The notes: generated by a model not told the origin, from the letters alone. A stretch of 6,327 nucleotides of DNA from Desulfofustis sp. (GCA_030145365.1 JAQYVS010000294.1:1-6327); one strand, 5' to 3'. Positions 1 to 6,327 are shown, numbered from the stretch's first letter. Translations and numbers: made by a program.

Positions 1-810
1 GATATTCCAAGGCAGATAGCAAATGCGAACACTATATTTAATGTGATCAATACTATTGTATTCATCAGTTTTACTGGAATATTTGCAAAAGCCGCCGAGA
101 AACTCTATCCAGATAGGCAAGAGAAGACCGACGTTATTATCGAACCAAAATATTTAGATGAGGCAGCAATTGAACTGCCGTCTGTTGCATTCGAGCAAGT
201 TCGTCAGGAATTTGGAAGAATGGGAGGTATTGCCTCCCGTATGTTTGACGAACAACCTGAAGCTGTGCTCAACAAGAATAGAGAACAAATTGATAAGATA
301 ATAAAACTTGATGACAAAGTCGATATACTTGAGGCCGCTATATTTAAATATCTAAGTAAAATTAGGCAACTACCTCTAACCGAAGAAGAAAGTAAGACAC
401 ATCAGAATCTAATGACCGCGACAGTGAGCCTTGAAAACCTGGCTGATCTGGTGGAGACGGAGATCTCAGGCCTGGTAAAAAGATTCATTGAGAAAGAACG
501 ACAAGTAAGTGAAACAACGAAAAAGATATTTGACGACCTTTACGAAGAAGTAAAAAATTCTGTCGAGCTGGCTGTCCTGTCAATTCAGAACAATGATCAA
601 AATGTTGCGATTGAAGTCTTCAACAAAAAAGATACTATTGAAGAGCTTATAGAGAGTTTAATGGTCAAAAAAGCTGAAACACTTGGCAGGGACAAAGCCG
701 ACGAACTGGAAACAGCACGGCTGGAAATTTCGCTGATTGATAAAATGTCAAGAACATATGCGCTTGCCAGGCGAATTGCTAAAATTACCGTTCCGCCAGA
801 GATACGCTGA
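1..810 (+). CDS. Na+/phosphate cotransporter family protein with C-terminal PhoU-like domain (5' end missing)
   Basis: The reading frame is open from the first base, so this is the last 269 codons of a longer gene; the GTG at 43 is internal, not the start. Residues 6-17 of the visible part (IANANTIFNVIN) match the conserved IANAHTxFNVxN-type motif of Na/Pi cotransporter (Na_Pi_cotrans, YjbB/NptA-like) membrane domains. A hydrophobic segment follows at about 15-30. Residues about 48-75 (FxDEAAxELPSxAxEQ-like linker) and about 75-265 form a charged, heptad-rich helical region of the PhoU-like type usually fused to these transporters. Family members are commonly around 540 residues, so roughly half is missing. 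The family imports or exports phosphate across the inner membrane using the sodium gradient; the PhoU-like part is presumed regulatory. The frame ends cleanly at TGA 808-810 with no sign of decay. The following gene is 376 bases away, so it is probably a separate transcription unit. Confidence 0.9.
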   Translation, partial: DIPRQIANANTIFNVINTIVFISFTGIFAKAAEKLYPDRQEKTDVIIEPKYLDEAAIELPSVAFEQVRQEFGRMGGIASRMFDEQPEAVLNKNREQIDKIIKLDDKVDILEAAIFKYLSKIRQLPLTEEESKTHQNLMTATVSLENLADLVETEISGLVKRFIEKERQVSETTKKIFDDLYEEVKNSVELAVLSIQNNDQNVAIEVFNKKDTIEELIESLMVKKAETLGRDKADELETARLEISLIDKMSRTYALARRIAKITVPPEIR

Positions 811-834
811 GGTGCATCGTTCCCTCTGGTATGT

Positions 835-873
835 TTTTCAAATGATTGAAAATAGAGTTCCTAAGGTCCTCTA
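835..873 (+). terminator. Two short inverted repeats after the transporter stop (weak terminator candidate)
   Basis: TTTTCAA (835-841) and TTGAAAA (846-852) form a perfect 7-bp repeat with a 4-base loop. It is followed at once by TAGAG (853-857) pairing with CTCTA (869-873), with CC/GG able to pair inside. The position, 25 bases after the stop of the Na/Pi gene, suits transcript 3'-end formation. The first stem is AT-rich and neither is followed by a clean T run, so a classical intrinsic terminator is not shown. Confidence 0.25.
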
Positions 874-923
874 CGATTCTCTTCAAATCTCTTGTTTATC
901 TTGAAATATCAATTTTCTAAGGG

Positions 924-947
924 CAGTTAACTTATTTAGATTAACTG
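924..947. promoter_or_regulatory. Operator-like palindrome CAGTTAA-N10-TTAACTG
   Basis: CAGTTAA (924-930) and TTAACTG (941-947) are perfect 7-bp inverted half-sites. Their centres are 17 bases apart, less than two helical turns, with an AT-rich spacer. It lies between the transporter gene and the hydrolase operon, about 240 bases upstream of the lipoprotein start. A dimeric regulator site is plausible, but I do not recognise the motif as that of a known regulator, and chance is possible in AT-rich DNA. I found no convincing -35/-10 pair nearby. The best -10-like string in this gap is TATAAA at 1054-1059, without a matching -35. Confidence 0.25.
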
Positions 948-1058
948 GTCTGGAAATTGAATTAATAGAGGTGGGACCGTAGCACTCATTAGGTAAATTT
1001 TCATTGCCCTGAGTCGAGATTTTAGGTGTGCATATGTAACTCGAATCGTTAATTATAA

Positions 1059-1190
1059 ATGATAGACGTAGAAAGAAAAATCAATTTATTCAATATGATC
1101 AGGACACTGAGCCCCGGTATGAAGACATCCTTGTTTTACAACAGTGGTGAAGGCGAAAAAGATAAAGAGAATTCATGGTGGGCGAAATGA
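1059..1190 (+). CDS. Possible small ORF (43 aa) overlapping the lipoprotein start
   Basis: ATG at 1059 opens a 43-codon frame closing at TGA 1188-1190. The stop overlaps the preferred lipoprotein start in the classic ATGA arrangement (1187-1190). The peptide begins MIDVERKINLFNMIR and ends ENSWWAK; it is charged, has no membrane segment and resembles nothing I know. No Shine-Dalgarno-like sequence precedes 1059; internal ATGs at 1095 and 1119 are alternatives. A frame of this length can arise by chance. The main arguments for it are the coupling-type overlap and that it fills the second half of an otherwise empty 376-base gap. It could be a leader peptide or nothing at all. Confidence 0.22.
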   Translation: MIDVERKINLFNMIRTLSPGMKTSLFYNSGEGEKDKENSWWAK

Positions 1191-2488
1191 AAAACTATAT
1201 TTTCCCGTTGCTGTTTGGTTTAGTTCTTCTTGTTGGCTGTCAATCCAAAGTCTATCTGATGCCATCTCCGGTTGCCATGCAACCAGAAAGTGAATTGTTT
1301 GGCCAGACCGAAGACCTGCAGGACGAAAATTATCTGTACACCCTGTATGCAACGAACCGCAGACCTGTCGACCCAGACAACTCTTCAGAGGGATACACCA
1401 TTTTTCCTTCTGACACAATCAGGTTAGGTTGGACGGTCCACCGTGTTGGTGATGAAGGTATGAGCTGGGAGGAGATCCTTGAAGAATCGACAATAACTGA
1501 TCGTTCGAAGGATCTCTTGTTAAGCAGCGAATATACCCGTGAAATAGTGTCACACGATATAAGCACTGATTCTGAAGAAATCTCTTCTCAGGAATATGGT
1601 TATTTTTCTGAGTTGGATGCAATCCTGGATAGAACATTCGACAAAGACATTCTAGTCTATGTTCACGGAGCAAATTCTAATTTTTATAGAGCTACCGCGC
1701 AGGGAGCTCAATTTTTTCATTTTACCGGCCACAACACAATCGTTTTGACGTTTTCATGGCCGTCTGCTGAAAATATCTTCAAATACAAGACAGACGTCCT
1801 TCACGCCAAAAAGACCGTACCTGCTTTTGCTAAATTAATCGAACTCCTGGCAACTCGCTCAAAGGCACGAAATATCAACATATTGGCATATAGTGCGGGG
1901 GCACAGGTGGTAGCACCAGGGCTTGTATACTTACGGGATTTGTATCCTGATGAGTCGAATGAGAGTTTGCGAAAGCGATTTCGCATAGGGGAAGTATATT
2001 TCGCATCCCCAGATACCGCTTTTAAACCATTTATTGAACGATATTTAAAATTTAAAAATATCGTTCAAAGAACAACGATAAATCTCAACAGGCATGACTC
2101 CGTTCTCAGGTTCTCGGCCATGCAGAAGGGCTTTTCAAATCTTGGTCGGCCTGATGGTACCGAGTTGAGTGAAAACGAGCGCCAGATAGTTGTTAATGAG
2201 ATAAATACCCCAAATCTCAATATTCTTGATGTCGGAGAGTCTGCCCCGCTCAATCTTGGCAAAGCACATGACTCCTGGTACAACCACCCCTGGGTCAGTA
2301 TGGATATATTGCTGCTGCTGCTGTTTAATCTCGATCCTCTCGAACGAGGCCTGGAAGAGCACTGGTATAACGATGTGTCGAAGACGTATCGGTTCCCTGA
2401 AAACTATGAGACAAATCTTCTTCGCATTGCTGAGAAAAAGCGAGCTCTGCTTGAAGAGAGGGTAAAACAAAAACAGGCTCAAGAATAG
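1187..2488 (+). CDS. Alpha/beta-hydrolase lipoprotein, DUF900 family
   Basis: I prefer the ATG at 1187 (433 aa) over 1175. It gives a canonical lipoprotein signal: MK start, hydrophobic core, then lipobox LVGC with the lipidated Cys at 18. GGTGGG lies just upstream. Gln at +2 predicts outer-membrane sorting by the Lol rule. Family signs in order are YATNR at 54-58 near the mature N-terminus; the beta-strand and oxyanion region VYVHGAN at about 157-163; FSWPS at 189-193; nucleophile elbow AYSAG with Ser236; NRHDSVLRFS with candidate acid Asp304; and AHDSWYNHP with candidate His361. The triad therefore looks intact. This is the pattern of DUF900 (PF05990) hydrolases, mostly uncharacterised esterase or lipase-like proteins; the substrate is unknown. 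The elbow has Ala-Tyr before Ser where the family usually has His. The C-terminus (about 405-433) is a charged helix. The gene ends by sharing one base with the AsmA-like gene, implying coupled expression. Confidence 0.85.
   Translation: MKNYIFPLLFGLVLLVGCQSKVYLMPSPVAMQPESELFGQTEDLQDENYLYTLYATNRRPVDPDNSSEGYTIFPSDTIRLGWTVHRVGDEGMSWEEILEESTITDRSKDLLLSSEYTREIVSHDISTDSEEISSQEYGYFSELDAILDRTFDKDILVYVHGANSNFYRATAQGAQFFHFTGHNTIVLTFSWPSAENIFKYKTDVLHAKKTVPAFAKLIELLATRSKARNINILAYSAGAQVVAPGLVYLRDLYPDESNESLRKRFRIGEVYFASPDTAFKPFIERYLKFKNIVQRTTINLNRHDSVLRFSAMQKGFSNLGRPDGTELSENERQIVVNEINTPNLNILDVGESAPLNLGKAHDSWYNHPWVSMDILLLLLFNLDPLERGLEEHWYNDVSKTYRFPENYETNLLRIAEKKRALLEERVKQKQAQE
2034..2068. repeat. Perfect 13-bp inverted repeat inside the hydrolase gene
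   Basis: TTGAACGATATTT (2034-2046) and its exact reverse complement AAATATCGTTCAA (2056-2068) flank a 9-base A/T loop. It would form a stable hairpin in mRNA or a cruciform in DNA. It encodes residues 283-294 (IERYLKFKNIVQ) between the nucleophile and the acid residue, so it is not at a gene border. No T run follows, so it is not a typical terminator. The function is unknown. Confidence 0.6.
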
Positions 2489-5400
2489 TGGCTGGCTCTT
2501 TAATAAATAGGGCAAAGCTGATCATCAAGAGAGGTGCCCTAGGTCTAGGCCTGATAATCCTTATTTCAGCACCACTTGGAGTTTTTTTTCTGAAACAGGG
2601 TATACGGGTCAACCACCTGACGATTAAAAACATCGAACTCTCTGGCTGCGACTTGATCTGGAATGACAAACTTGAGCTGAAAATCGATTCGGTATCAATT
2701 CCCAAGTCCGACAGAACCTCACCCTCAACAACGAATATCAGCGCGTTCAGAAAGTCGCTTTACGCTTCGCATAAATTTGCCAGACTGTTTTCCTTTGTGG
2801 CTATCGCTGATCTCTCGGTTGGCGGGCAAAGTATCGAGGTAAAACTGATACAGAATAACAACCGCGAATATATACTCACCCTGTTGACTGAGCACATTAA
2901 TTTCAAGTCAGGCTTGACACTCGGAAAAGATAGCTTTGTCGCAGACATTTATAGGTTCGACAGTCGACGCTTCAACTCGAGCGCAACCGGTCAAATCCGG
3001 CTGGAGGCAGAAAACGATCAGGTAAAGGGGGAATTATCAGCTCTTTTTAACGAGAGTTTTCCGGTAACAGTCAATTTCGTTAGCGATGAGGAGCAGATTT
3101 CATTTGTCGGCACCGAGGCCGGTCCAATCCATGAGATTGAGCCTCTGGTTGACCTGTTTGGCTTGAGTCATAATATCCAGCGCTGGATTACCGACTATCT
3201 CAAGGGCAGCAGATATAACCTCAAATATTTCAAGGGGCATTTTCCCTGGGATGAGCCTGGAGTCCTGCTTGATACGCTCGAGGCAGAAGTACGGGTCAAT
3301 GATACCGAATACACTTTCGCGCAGGGTCTCGAGCCCATCAAAGGAAAATACACCGATTTGTTTTTTTCCAAAGGAGTTCTGGCAATCAAGCCACATGAAT
3401 CCACATTCTACGGCCAGGATGGCGGGACGAGCTGGCTGGACATCAATTTCAATGACCCGGCCAACATCATCCTGACTGCCTATATCATCACCAATGCGGT
3501 CGCCAATGATGACATCCTCACGCTGCTGAACCATTACCGTATAAGCTTGCCGTTCAAACAGGTAGGCGGCACGACGGATACCGATCTAACTCTGACTATC
3601 AATCTGAACAAACTCAAAATTGGAGCAGAAGCAACCTTTGCCATAGAGAAGGGGCTGGTGTCCTATGATGGCCTGATATTTAACGTCAGTGATGCCAAAA
3701 TCTCGCTGGTAAACGCTGATGTAACTCTGGATCAACTGACCGTCGGCTACCGGGACCTGTTCGCCGCAGAAATAGGGGGAACCTTCCTCGTCAACGCCGG
3801 GATGGCAGACTTAGATATTACCCTTACACAGATAAATTTCGATATAAAAGATTCTCCTTTGAGGCTCGATGAAACTGCAGCCAATCCGCAAATCAGCTAC
3901 CATTTCGACAATAGGGGACATGTGATGGAGACCGGCCCTACTTCCTGGACACTGGGCCCAACTAAGCTTAAGCTCGGGGCCTTTCGGGCACCACTATTTC
4001 TCGATGATTTTTCCATCAAACTGCCGCCGGTGCAGCTGGACATAATTCCTGGCATACAGGCAAAGATCTCCGGTTCTCTGTCCATAAAAGGAAAAAAGGC
4101 TGACATCGGCTGTGCTCTGGAAAAATACCATATCAACGATCTAGAACTGCTCGGATCACCTGTCTCCGTTGCTATTGATTACGACCAGGGATGGGTATTC
4201 CGAACCAGCAAAACCGCTCATTTGAGCTTGAGCGGTATACCGGTGTCGCTCTATCCCTCCGAATTAACCCTGGATGATCAATCATTCAGGGTCTTAGAAA
4301 GCCGGATTACCTATGGTTCGTTTTTCGACAGCCGGGTAGTCGGTCATTTCAATCGAGAGATGTCTGAAGGAATTTTTTATCTGAAAAAGATTGATGTACC
4401 CAATGTGAGGCTCGATGAAAATCTTGATATTGGTGATGAGGTGCTCGTGGAAATATCGACAGCAGGCGGTAATTTCGTGGCCAAGTGTCCGGAATTTGAT
4501 TTATGGTTCAGGTCTGAAGAAGATAAGAACTGGTCTGCTTTTTTAGGTGATTTTTCAAAAATTTATAGTCGTTCAAGACTGCTCCAGCAATATGGCATAA
4601 AGGAAGGCTCGTTGACCATATCGTCGGCAAACGGAAGTCTGCCGTATATATTTTCAGCCGATATCGCCTCTCCCTATCGCCTGCTGATTGATAGTGATGG
4701 TCCCATTGGCGAGCTGAATATCAGCGGAGAAATAAAGGAGGGGGGAGTGACGGCGACGGTCAACGAGAACCTGCATCTTGATTTTGCTGACAACATCTTG
4801 GCAATAAGATCAAACGACCTTGCCTTCAATATCCCCGCTTTAATAGAATTGATTCAAAGTCTTCCGCCAGCAGCTGAGGATAATGAAGATGCCAAGACGG
4901 GGCCTTTGTTCTTTCTAGAGGCGGAGAACAGCCACCTCTATTTAAACCCCAAAAGCAAAATCCTTGCCGACCGAATCGAGCTGGAATACTTAAACGAAAC
5001 GATAAACATGCATCTAAACCATGGTCCAGGAAGAATTCTGCTGAAACTGGAAGGCGATCACTTTCTCGCCGATGGGGAGGGTTTAAATGATGTCTTTATG
5101 GGTGCGCTCATCCAGGATGCGTTTTTTCAGGGTGGACAGATGTCCATTGCGGCGTCAGGAGACTTCAATGAATTCTCTGCTCTATTGCAAATAGAAGATT
5201 CCGTTCTCACAGAATTTAAAACTGTCAATAACGTCATGGCTTTTCTAAATACTGTGCCTTCCCTGATGACCTTCTCGCTTCCCGATTATAACTCAACTGG
5301 ACTGCTACTTGAATCGGCGATGGTAGGGATGAGATTCAAGGACAGATATGCCACCTTTGAGTCCATGGAATTGGTGTCACCGGAGCTTCGGGGTGTGGGT

Positions 5401-5757
5401 ATTGGTTGGATTGATTTTTCGGGAAAAGTCATGGATCTCGACGTTAACCTGACCACCCAAAAGAAGGTCAATATCAGAAAAATTCCGGTTGCCGGTTATA
5501 TTCTTGAGGGCAAGAAGGGTGAGAGCTCGATGACCATGAAAATTAAAGGTGACTTGGATGACCCGGAGGTTAGCTATTCACTCTTTAAAGAAATTGCCCA
5601 AAAACCCACTAAAGTACTGTGGCGCGTATTGAAACTGCCTGTTGATATGTACAGGGAAGCAAGTGAGGAAGCGGGAAACAAAGATCAATCGGGCAGTACG
5701 ATGGACAAGCCTATTGAATCTGGCATTGGGGAGAAGGCCGGAGGAATTGCTCATTGA
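2488..5757 (+). CDS. AsmA-like / YhdP-family (DUF3971-type) envelope protein
   Basis: This 1089-residue protein starts at GTG 2488, which shares its G with the TAG stop of the hydrolase gene. Only a weak AGG precedes it and there is no in-frame ATG for hundreds of codons, so translation probably depends on reinitiation. A basic stretch then a membrane anchor (about 16-36) place the N-terminus in the inner membrane with the rest in the periplasm. Next comes an ELxIxxVxI-type strand after the anchor (about 62-72). A long beta-rich body includes the conserved block with IQRWITDYLKG (about 230-240) and LNHYRISLPFKQVGGTTDTD (347-366). The C-terminal AsmA-like domain (about 805-1060) shows GWIDFSGK (973-980), IPVAGYILEGKKG (999-1011) and KGDLDDPEVS (1020-1029). 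The tail is low-complexity. E. coli relatives (YhdP, TamB, YdbH) form hydrophobic-groove bridges that carry phospholipid to the outer membrane; the same role is inferred here. The architecture is complete with no breaks. The family call is firm, but naming it yhdP would overreach. Confidence 0.85.
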   Translation: MAGSLINRAKLIIKRGALGLGLIILISAPLGVFFLKQGIRVNHLTIKNIELSGCDLIWNDKLELKIDSVSIPKSDRTSPSTTNISAFRKSLYASHKFARLFSFVAIADLSVGGQSIEVKLIQNNNREYILTLLTEHINFKSGLTLGKDSFVADIYRFDSRRFNSSATGQIRLEAENDQVKGELSALFNESFPVTVNFVSDEEQISFVGTEAGPIHEIEPLVDLFGLSHNIQRWITDYLKGSRYNLKYFKGHFPWDEPGVLLDTLEAEVRVNDTEYTFAQGLEPIKGKYTDLFFSKGVLAIKPHESTFYGQDGGTSWLDINFNDPANIILTAYIITNAVANDDILTLLNHYRISLPFKQVGGTTDTDLTLTINLNKLKIGAEATFAIEKGLVSYDGLIFNVSDAKISLVNADVTLDQLTVGYRDLFAAEIGGTFLVNAGMADLDITLTQINFDIKDSPLRLDETAANPQISYHFDNRGHVMETGPTSWTLGPTKLKLGAFRAPLFLDDFSIKLPPVQLDIIPGIQAKISGSLSIKGKKADIGCALEKYHINDLELLGSPVSVAIDYDQGWVFRTSKTAHLSLSGIPVSLYPSELTLDDQSFRVLESRITYGSFFDSRVVGHFNREMSEGIFYLKKIDVPNVRLDENLDIGDEVLVEISTAGGNFVAKCPEFDLWFRSEEDKNWSAFLGDFSKIYSRSRLLQQYGIKEGSLTISSANGSLPYIFSADIASPYRLLIDSDGPIGELNISGEIKEGGVTATVNENLHLDFADNILAIRSNDLAFNIPALIELIQSLPPAAEDNEDAKTGPLFFLEAENSHLYLNPKSKILADRIELEYLNETINMHLNHGPGRILLKLEGDHFLADGEGLNDVFMGALIQDAFFQGGQMSIAASGDFNEFSALLQIEDSVLTEFKTVNNVMAFLNTVPSLMTFSLPDYNSTGLLLESAMVGMRFKDRYATFESMELVSPELRGVGIGWIDFSGKVMDLDVNLTTQKKVNIRKIPVAGYILEGKKGESSMTMKIKGDLDDPEVSYSLFKEIAQKPTKVLWRVLKLPVDMYREASEEAGNKDQSGSTMDKPIESGIGEKAGGIAH
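4213..4236. repeat. Inverted repeat with two alternative hairpins inside the AsmA-like gene
   Basis: ACCGCTCA (4213-4220) pairs perfectly with TGAGCGGT (4229-4236) across an 8-base loop. The same left arm can instead pair GCTCA (4216-4220) with TGAGC (4223-4227) across 2 bases. It is internal to the coding region and probably incidental. Confidence 0.4.
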
Positions 5758-6028
5758 TGAAAGCTACTAATTTGTTGCGAGGGTTTATTAAAGCGGCTCT
5801 CCTGCTGATCCTGGTCATCTGCTGGGTATGGGGTGGTTTTGCTCTTTACCTTTCCGTCCCCGGGCCACAATGGCTGAGAACAGTGCTCATTGGCGTCTTC
5901 TTTATCCAGGTGTCTTTGCCGTCCTCCTCATCTGGTGGCAGACCCTGGAGCTGACAAACGATAAGGATTGAGACATCGATATTGCCCGCATCGCCCACGG
6001 CATGATATAGGATGAGGCGCTCACCATG
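5757..6028 (+). pseudogene. Broken DUF4105 (Lnb N-terminal domain)-like membrane protein gene
   Basis: ATG 5757 overlaps the AsmA-like stop by one base (TGATG); a TTG at 5754 is an alternative, and GGAGG at 5740-5744 is the ribosome site. The first frame runs to TGA 5952-5954. It encodes a basic N-terminus, a membrane helix (about 10-30) and a LYLSVPGPQWLR stretch. From about 5900 the similarity moves to another frame, as after loss of one base, reading YPGVFAVLLIWWQTLEL, then TNDKD, TGA (5969-5971), DIDIARIAHGMI, TAG (6008-6010), DEALTM. Set against my recollection of the DUF4105 pattern (two helices, PGPxWLR, then WW, PSNDRDW, DVARL, GDxVT), every block falls in order with the expected spacing, and the first stop sits on the conserved Trp (TGG to TGA). 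The downstream VRNFDYR block is absent. DUF4105 is now called the Lnb N-terminal periplasmic domain, linked to lipoprotein acyl transfer in some bacteria. If the frameshift and stops are sequencing errors, the missing 3' part still argues for decay. The family call is moderately sure. Confidence 0.6.
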
Positions 6029-6274
6029 TATTATGATCGCGGGGCATTAATGAGTGCAGACCGGGCCTTTCGAGGAACTTCGGCAATTGAGTTGGATCGA
6101 TCTGACAGCAAAGAAATACAAAGGGATCAATTTCAGACCATAGGATTTTTAAATAATGAAGCGTTTTTACTTGATAGCAGTGCAGCAAAAGAGGACATTG
6201 GCCATCCTTGAGTGCTCTCTATCATCATTGCAAGCCGTTGAGCCTGCTAATTCGACGATTATATCATTTACCCC
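6029..6274. other. Stretch without a recognisable gene after the broken DUF4105 gene
   Basis: The DUF4105-like frame stays open from 6011 to the TGA at 6209-6211, but its sequence (MYYDRGALMSADRAF onward) no longer resembles the family. In another frame 6063-6143 reads FEELRQLSWIDLTAKKY and stops at TAG. A further frame, 6156-6281, gives 41 codons ending inside the next ribosome site. None has a membrane segment, a family motif or clear coding character. I see no intrinsic terminator. It may be eroded gene remnants or spacer carrying the promoter of the next gene. Confidence 0.5.
6238..6265 (+). promoter_or_regulatory. Weak sigma-70-like promoter candidate
   Basis: TTGAGC (6238-6243) and TATATC (6260-6265) are separated by 16 bases, each matching the consensus at four of six positions. 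Transcription would start about 15 bases before the ATG at 6286, which puts it close to or within the ribosome binding site region, so the spacing is tight. Read-through from the upstream operon is an alternative. Confidence 0.22.
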
Positions 6275-6281
6275 GAGGTGA
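6275..6281 (+). promoter_or_regulatory. Strong ribosome binding site
   Basis: GAGGTGA is nearly fully complementary to the 16S rRNA 3' end. The GAGG core stands seven bases before the ATG at 6286, the usual spacing. It fixes the start of the final partial gene. Confidence 0.75.
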
Positions 6282-6285
6282 TACT

Positions 6286-6327
6286 ATGCGCTATTTGTTG
6301 TACTCCATCATGTTATGTGCTCTGTTT
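6286..6327 (+). CDS. N-terminus of an exported protein (3' end missing)
   Basis: ATG 6286 follows a strong GAGGTGA site and opens 14 codons to the window end: MRYLLYSIMLCALF. An Arg at position 2 followed by an unbroken hydrophobic run is typical of the start of a signal peptide or membrane anchor. Too little remains to name a family, and whether a lipobox follows cannot be seen. It lies downstream of the broken DUF4105 gene on the same strand and may belong to the same envelope gene cluster. Confidence 0.6.
   Translation, partial: MRYLLYSIMLCALF

Noticed and set aside
971..985. GTGGGACCGTAGCAC, resembling a sigma-54 promoter.
   Set aside because: The distance between GG and GC is far shorter than the ten bases required for sigma-54 -24/-12 elements.
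1175..1186. ATG at 1175 as the lipoprotein start.
   Set aside because: It would add MVGE, with an acidic residue, ahead of an otherwise canonical MK-type lipoprotein signal. The 1187 start gives normal signal length and n-region charge.
2311..2323. CTG trinucleotide repeat encoding consecutive leucines in the hydrolase.
   Set aside because: Four units of three bases cannot shift the frame, so it is not a phase-variation switch. It simply encodes a hydrophobic helix after the catalytic His.
3100..3534. A 144-codon minus-strand frame opposite the AsmA-like gene.
   Set aside because: It lies entirely within a firmly coding + strand gene and has no family motif or ribosome site; it is a shadow frame. 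The same holds for the other minus-strand frames at 1173-2705.
3965..3974. Ten-base palindrome AGCTTAAGCT in the AsmA-like gene.
   Set aside because: It is short, without a loop or context, and expected by chance in a sequence of this size.
5969..5971. TGA read as selenocysteine or tryptophan in the DUF4105-like gene.
   Set aside because: The same gene also has a frameshift, a TAG and a missing 3' part. I see no obvious SECIS-like hairpin just after the TGA, and other genes here use TGA as a stop. Decay explains all of this.
6026..6211. A 61-codon frame starting MYYDRG.
   Set aside because: It is only the continued open stretch of the broken DUF4105-like frame, has no ribosome site at its ATG and no recognisable content.
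6156..6281. A 41-codon frame (MKRFYLIAVQQ start) ending just before the final gene, with AGGA ten bases upstream.
   Set aside because: The position suits coupling to the next gene, but the peptide has no membrane segment or motif and a frame this short can be chance. It is kept as a possibility only.

Overview
The window looks like a piece of chromosome from a Gram-negative bacterium. It encodes a lipoprotein whose +2 residue (Gln) predicts outer-membrane sorting, and a large AsmA/YhdP-type periplasm-spanning protein. The AsmA-like protein resembles the DUF3971-type YhdP proteins I associate with Campylobacterota and Desulfobacterota-like lineages rather than the enteric form. This suggests a deltaproteobacterial-type host, but that is only an inference. 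All supported genes are on the + strand, and I see no insertion sequence, tRNA, rRNA or CRISPR array.

Layout: (1) 1-810 is the 3' part of a Na+/phosphate cotransporter-family gene, comprising the last conserved membrane motif and a C-terminal PhoU-like helical domain. (2) 811-1186 is an AT-rich intergenic stretch with two short inverted repeats after the transporter stop, an operator-like CAGTTAA-N10-TTAACTG palindrome, and a doubtful 43-codon ORF whose stop overlaps the next start. (3) 1187-2488 encodes an alpha/beta-hydrolase lipoprotein of the DUF900 family. (4) 2488-5757 encodes a 1089-residue AsmA-like/YhdP-family protein. It starts on a GTG sharing one base with the hydrolase stop. (5) 5757-6028 is the start of a DUF4105 (Lnb N-terminal domain)-like gene, again overlapping the previous stop. 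It is broken by a frameshift, a TGA replacing an expected Trp, and a TAG, and then loses resemblance to the family. (6) 6029-6274 has no recognisable gene. (7) 6286 to the end is the first 14 codons of another gene with a strong ribosome binding site and a signal-peptide-like start.

Genes 3 to 5 read as one translationally coupled operon for the cell envelope. It holds a predicted outer-membrane lipoprotein hydrolase, an inner-membrane-anchored lipid-transfer-type AsmA protein, and the remains of a membrane protein with a DUF4105 region. By analogy with E. coli YhdP/TamB/YdbH, the AsmA-like protein probably moves phospholipid across the periplasm. A linked lipoprotein hydrolase could act on lipids at the receiving membrane, but that functional link is a hypothesis. 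The most notable non-coding observation is a perfect 13-bp inverted repeat inside the hydrolase gene (2034-2068).
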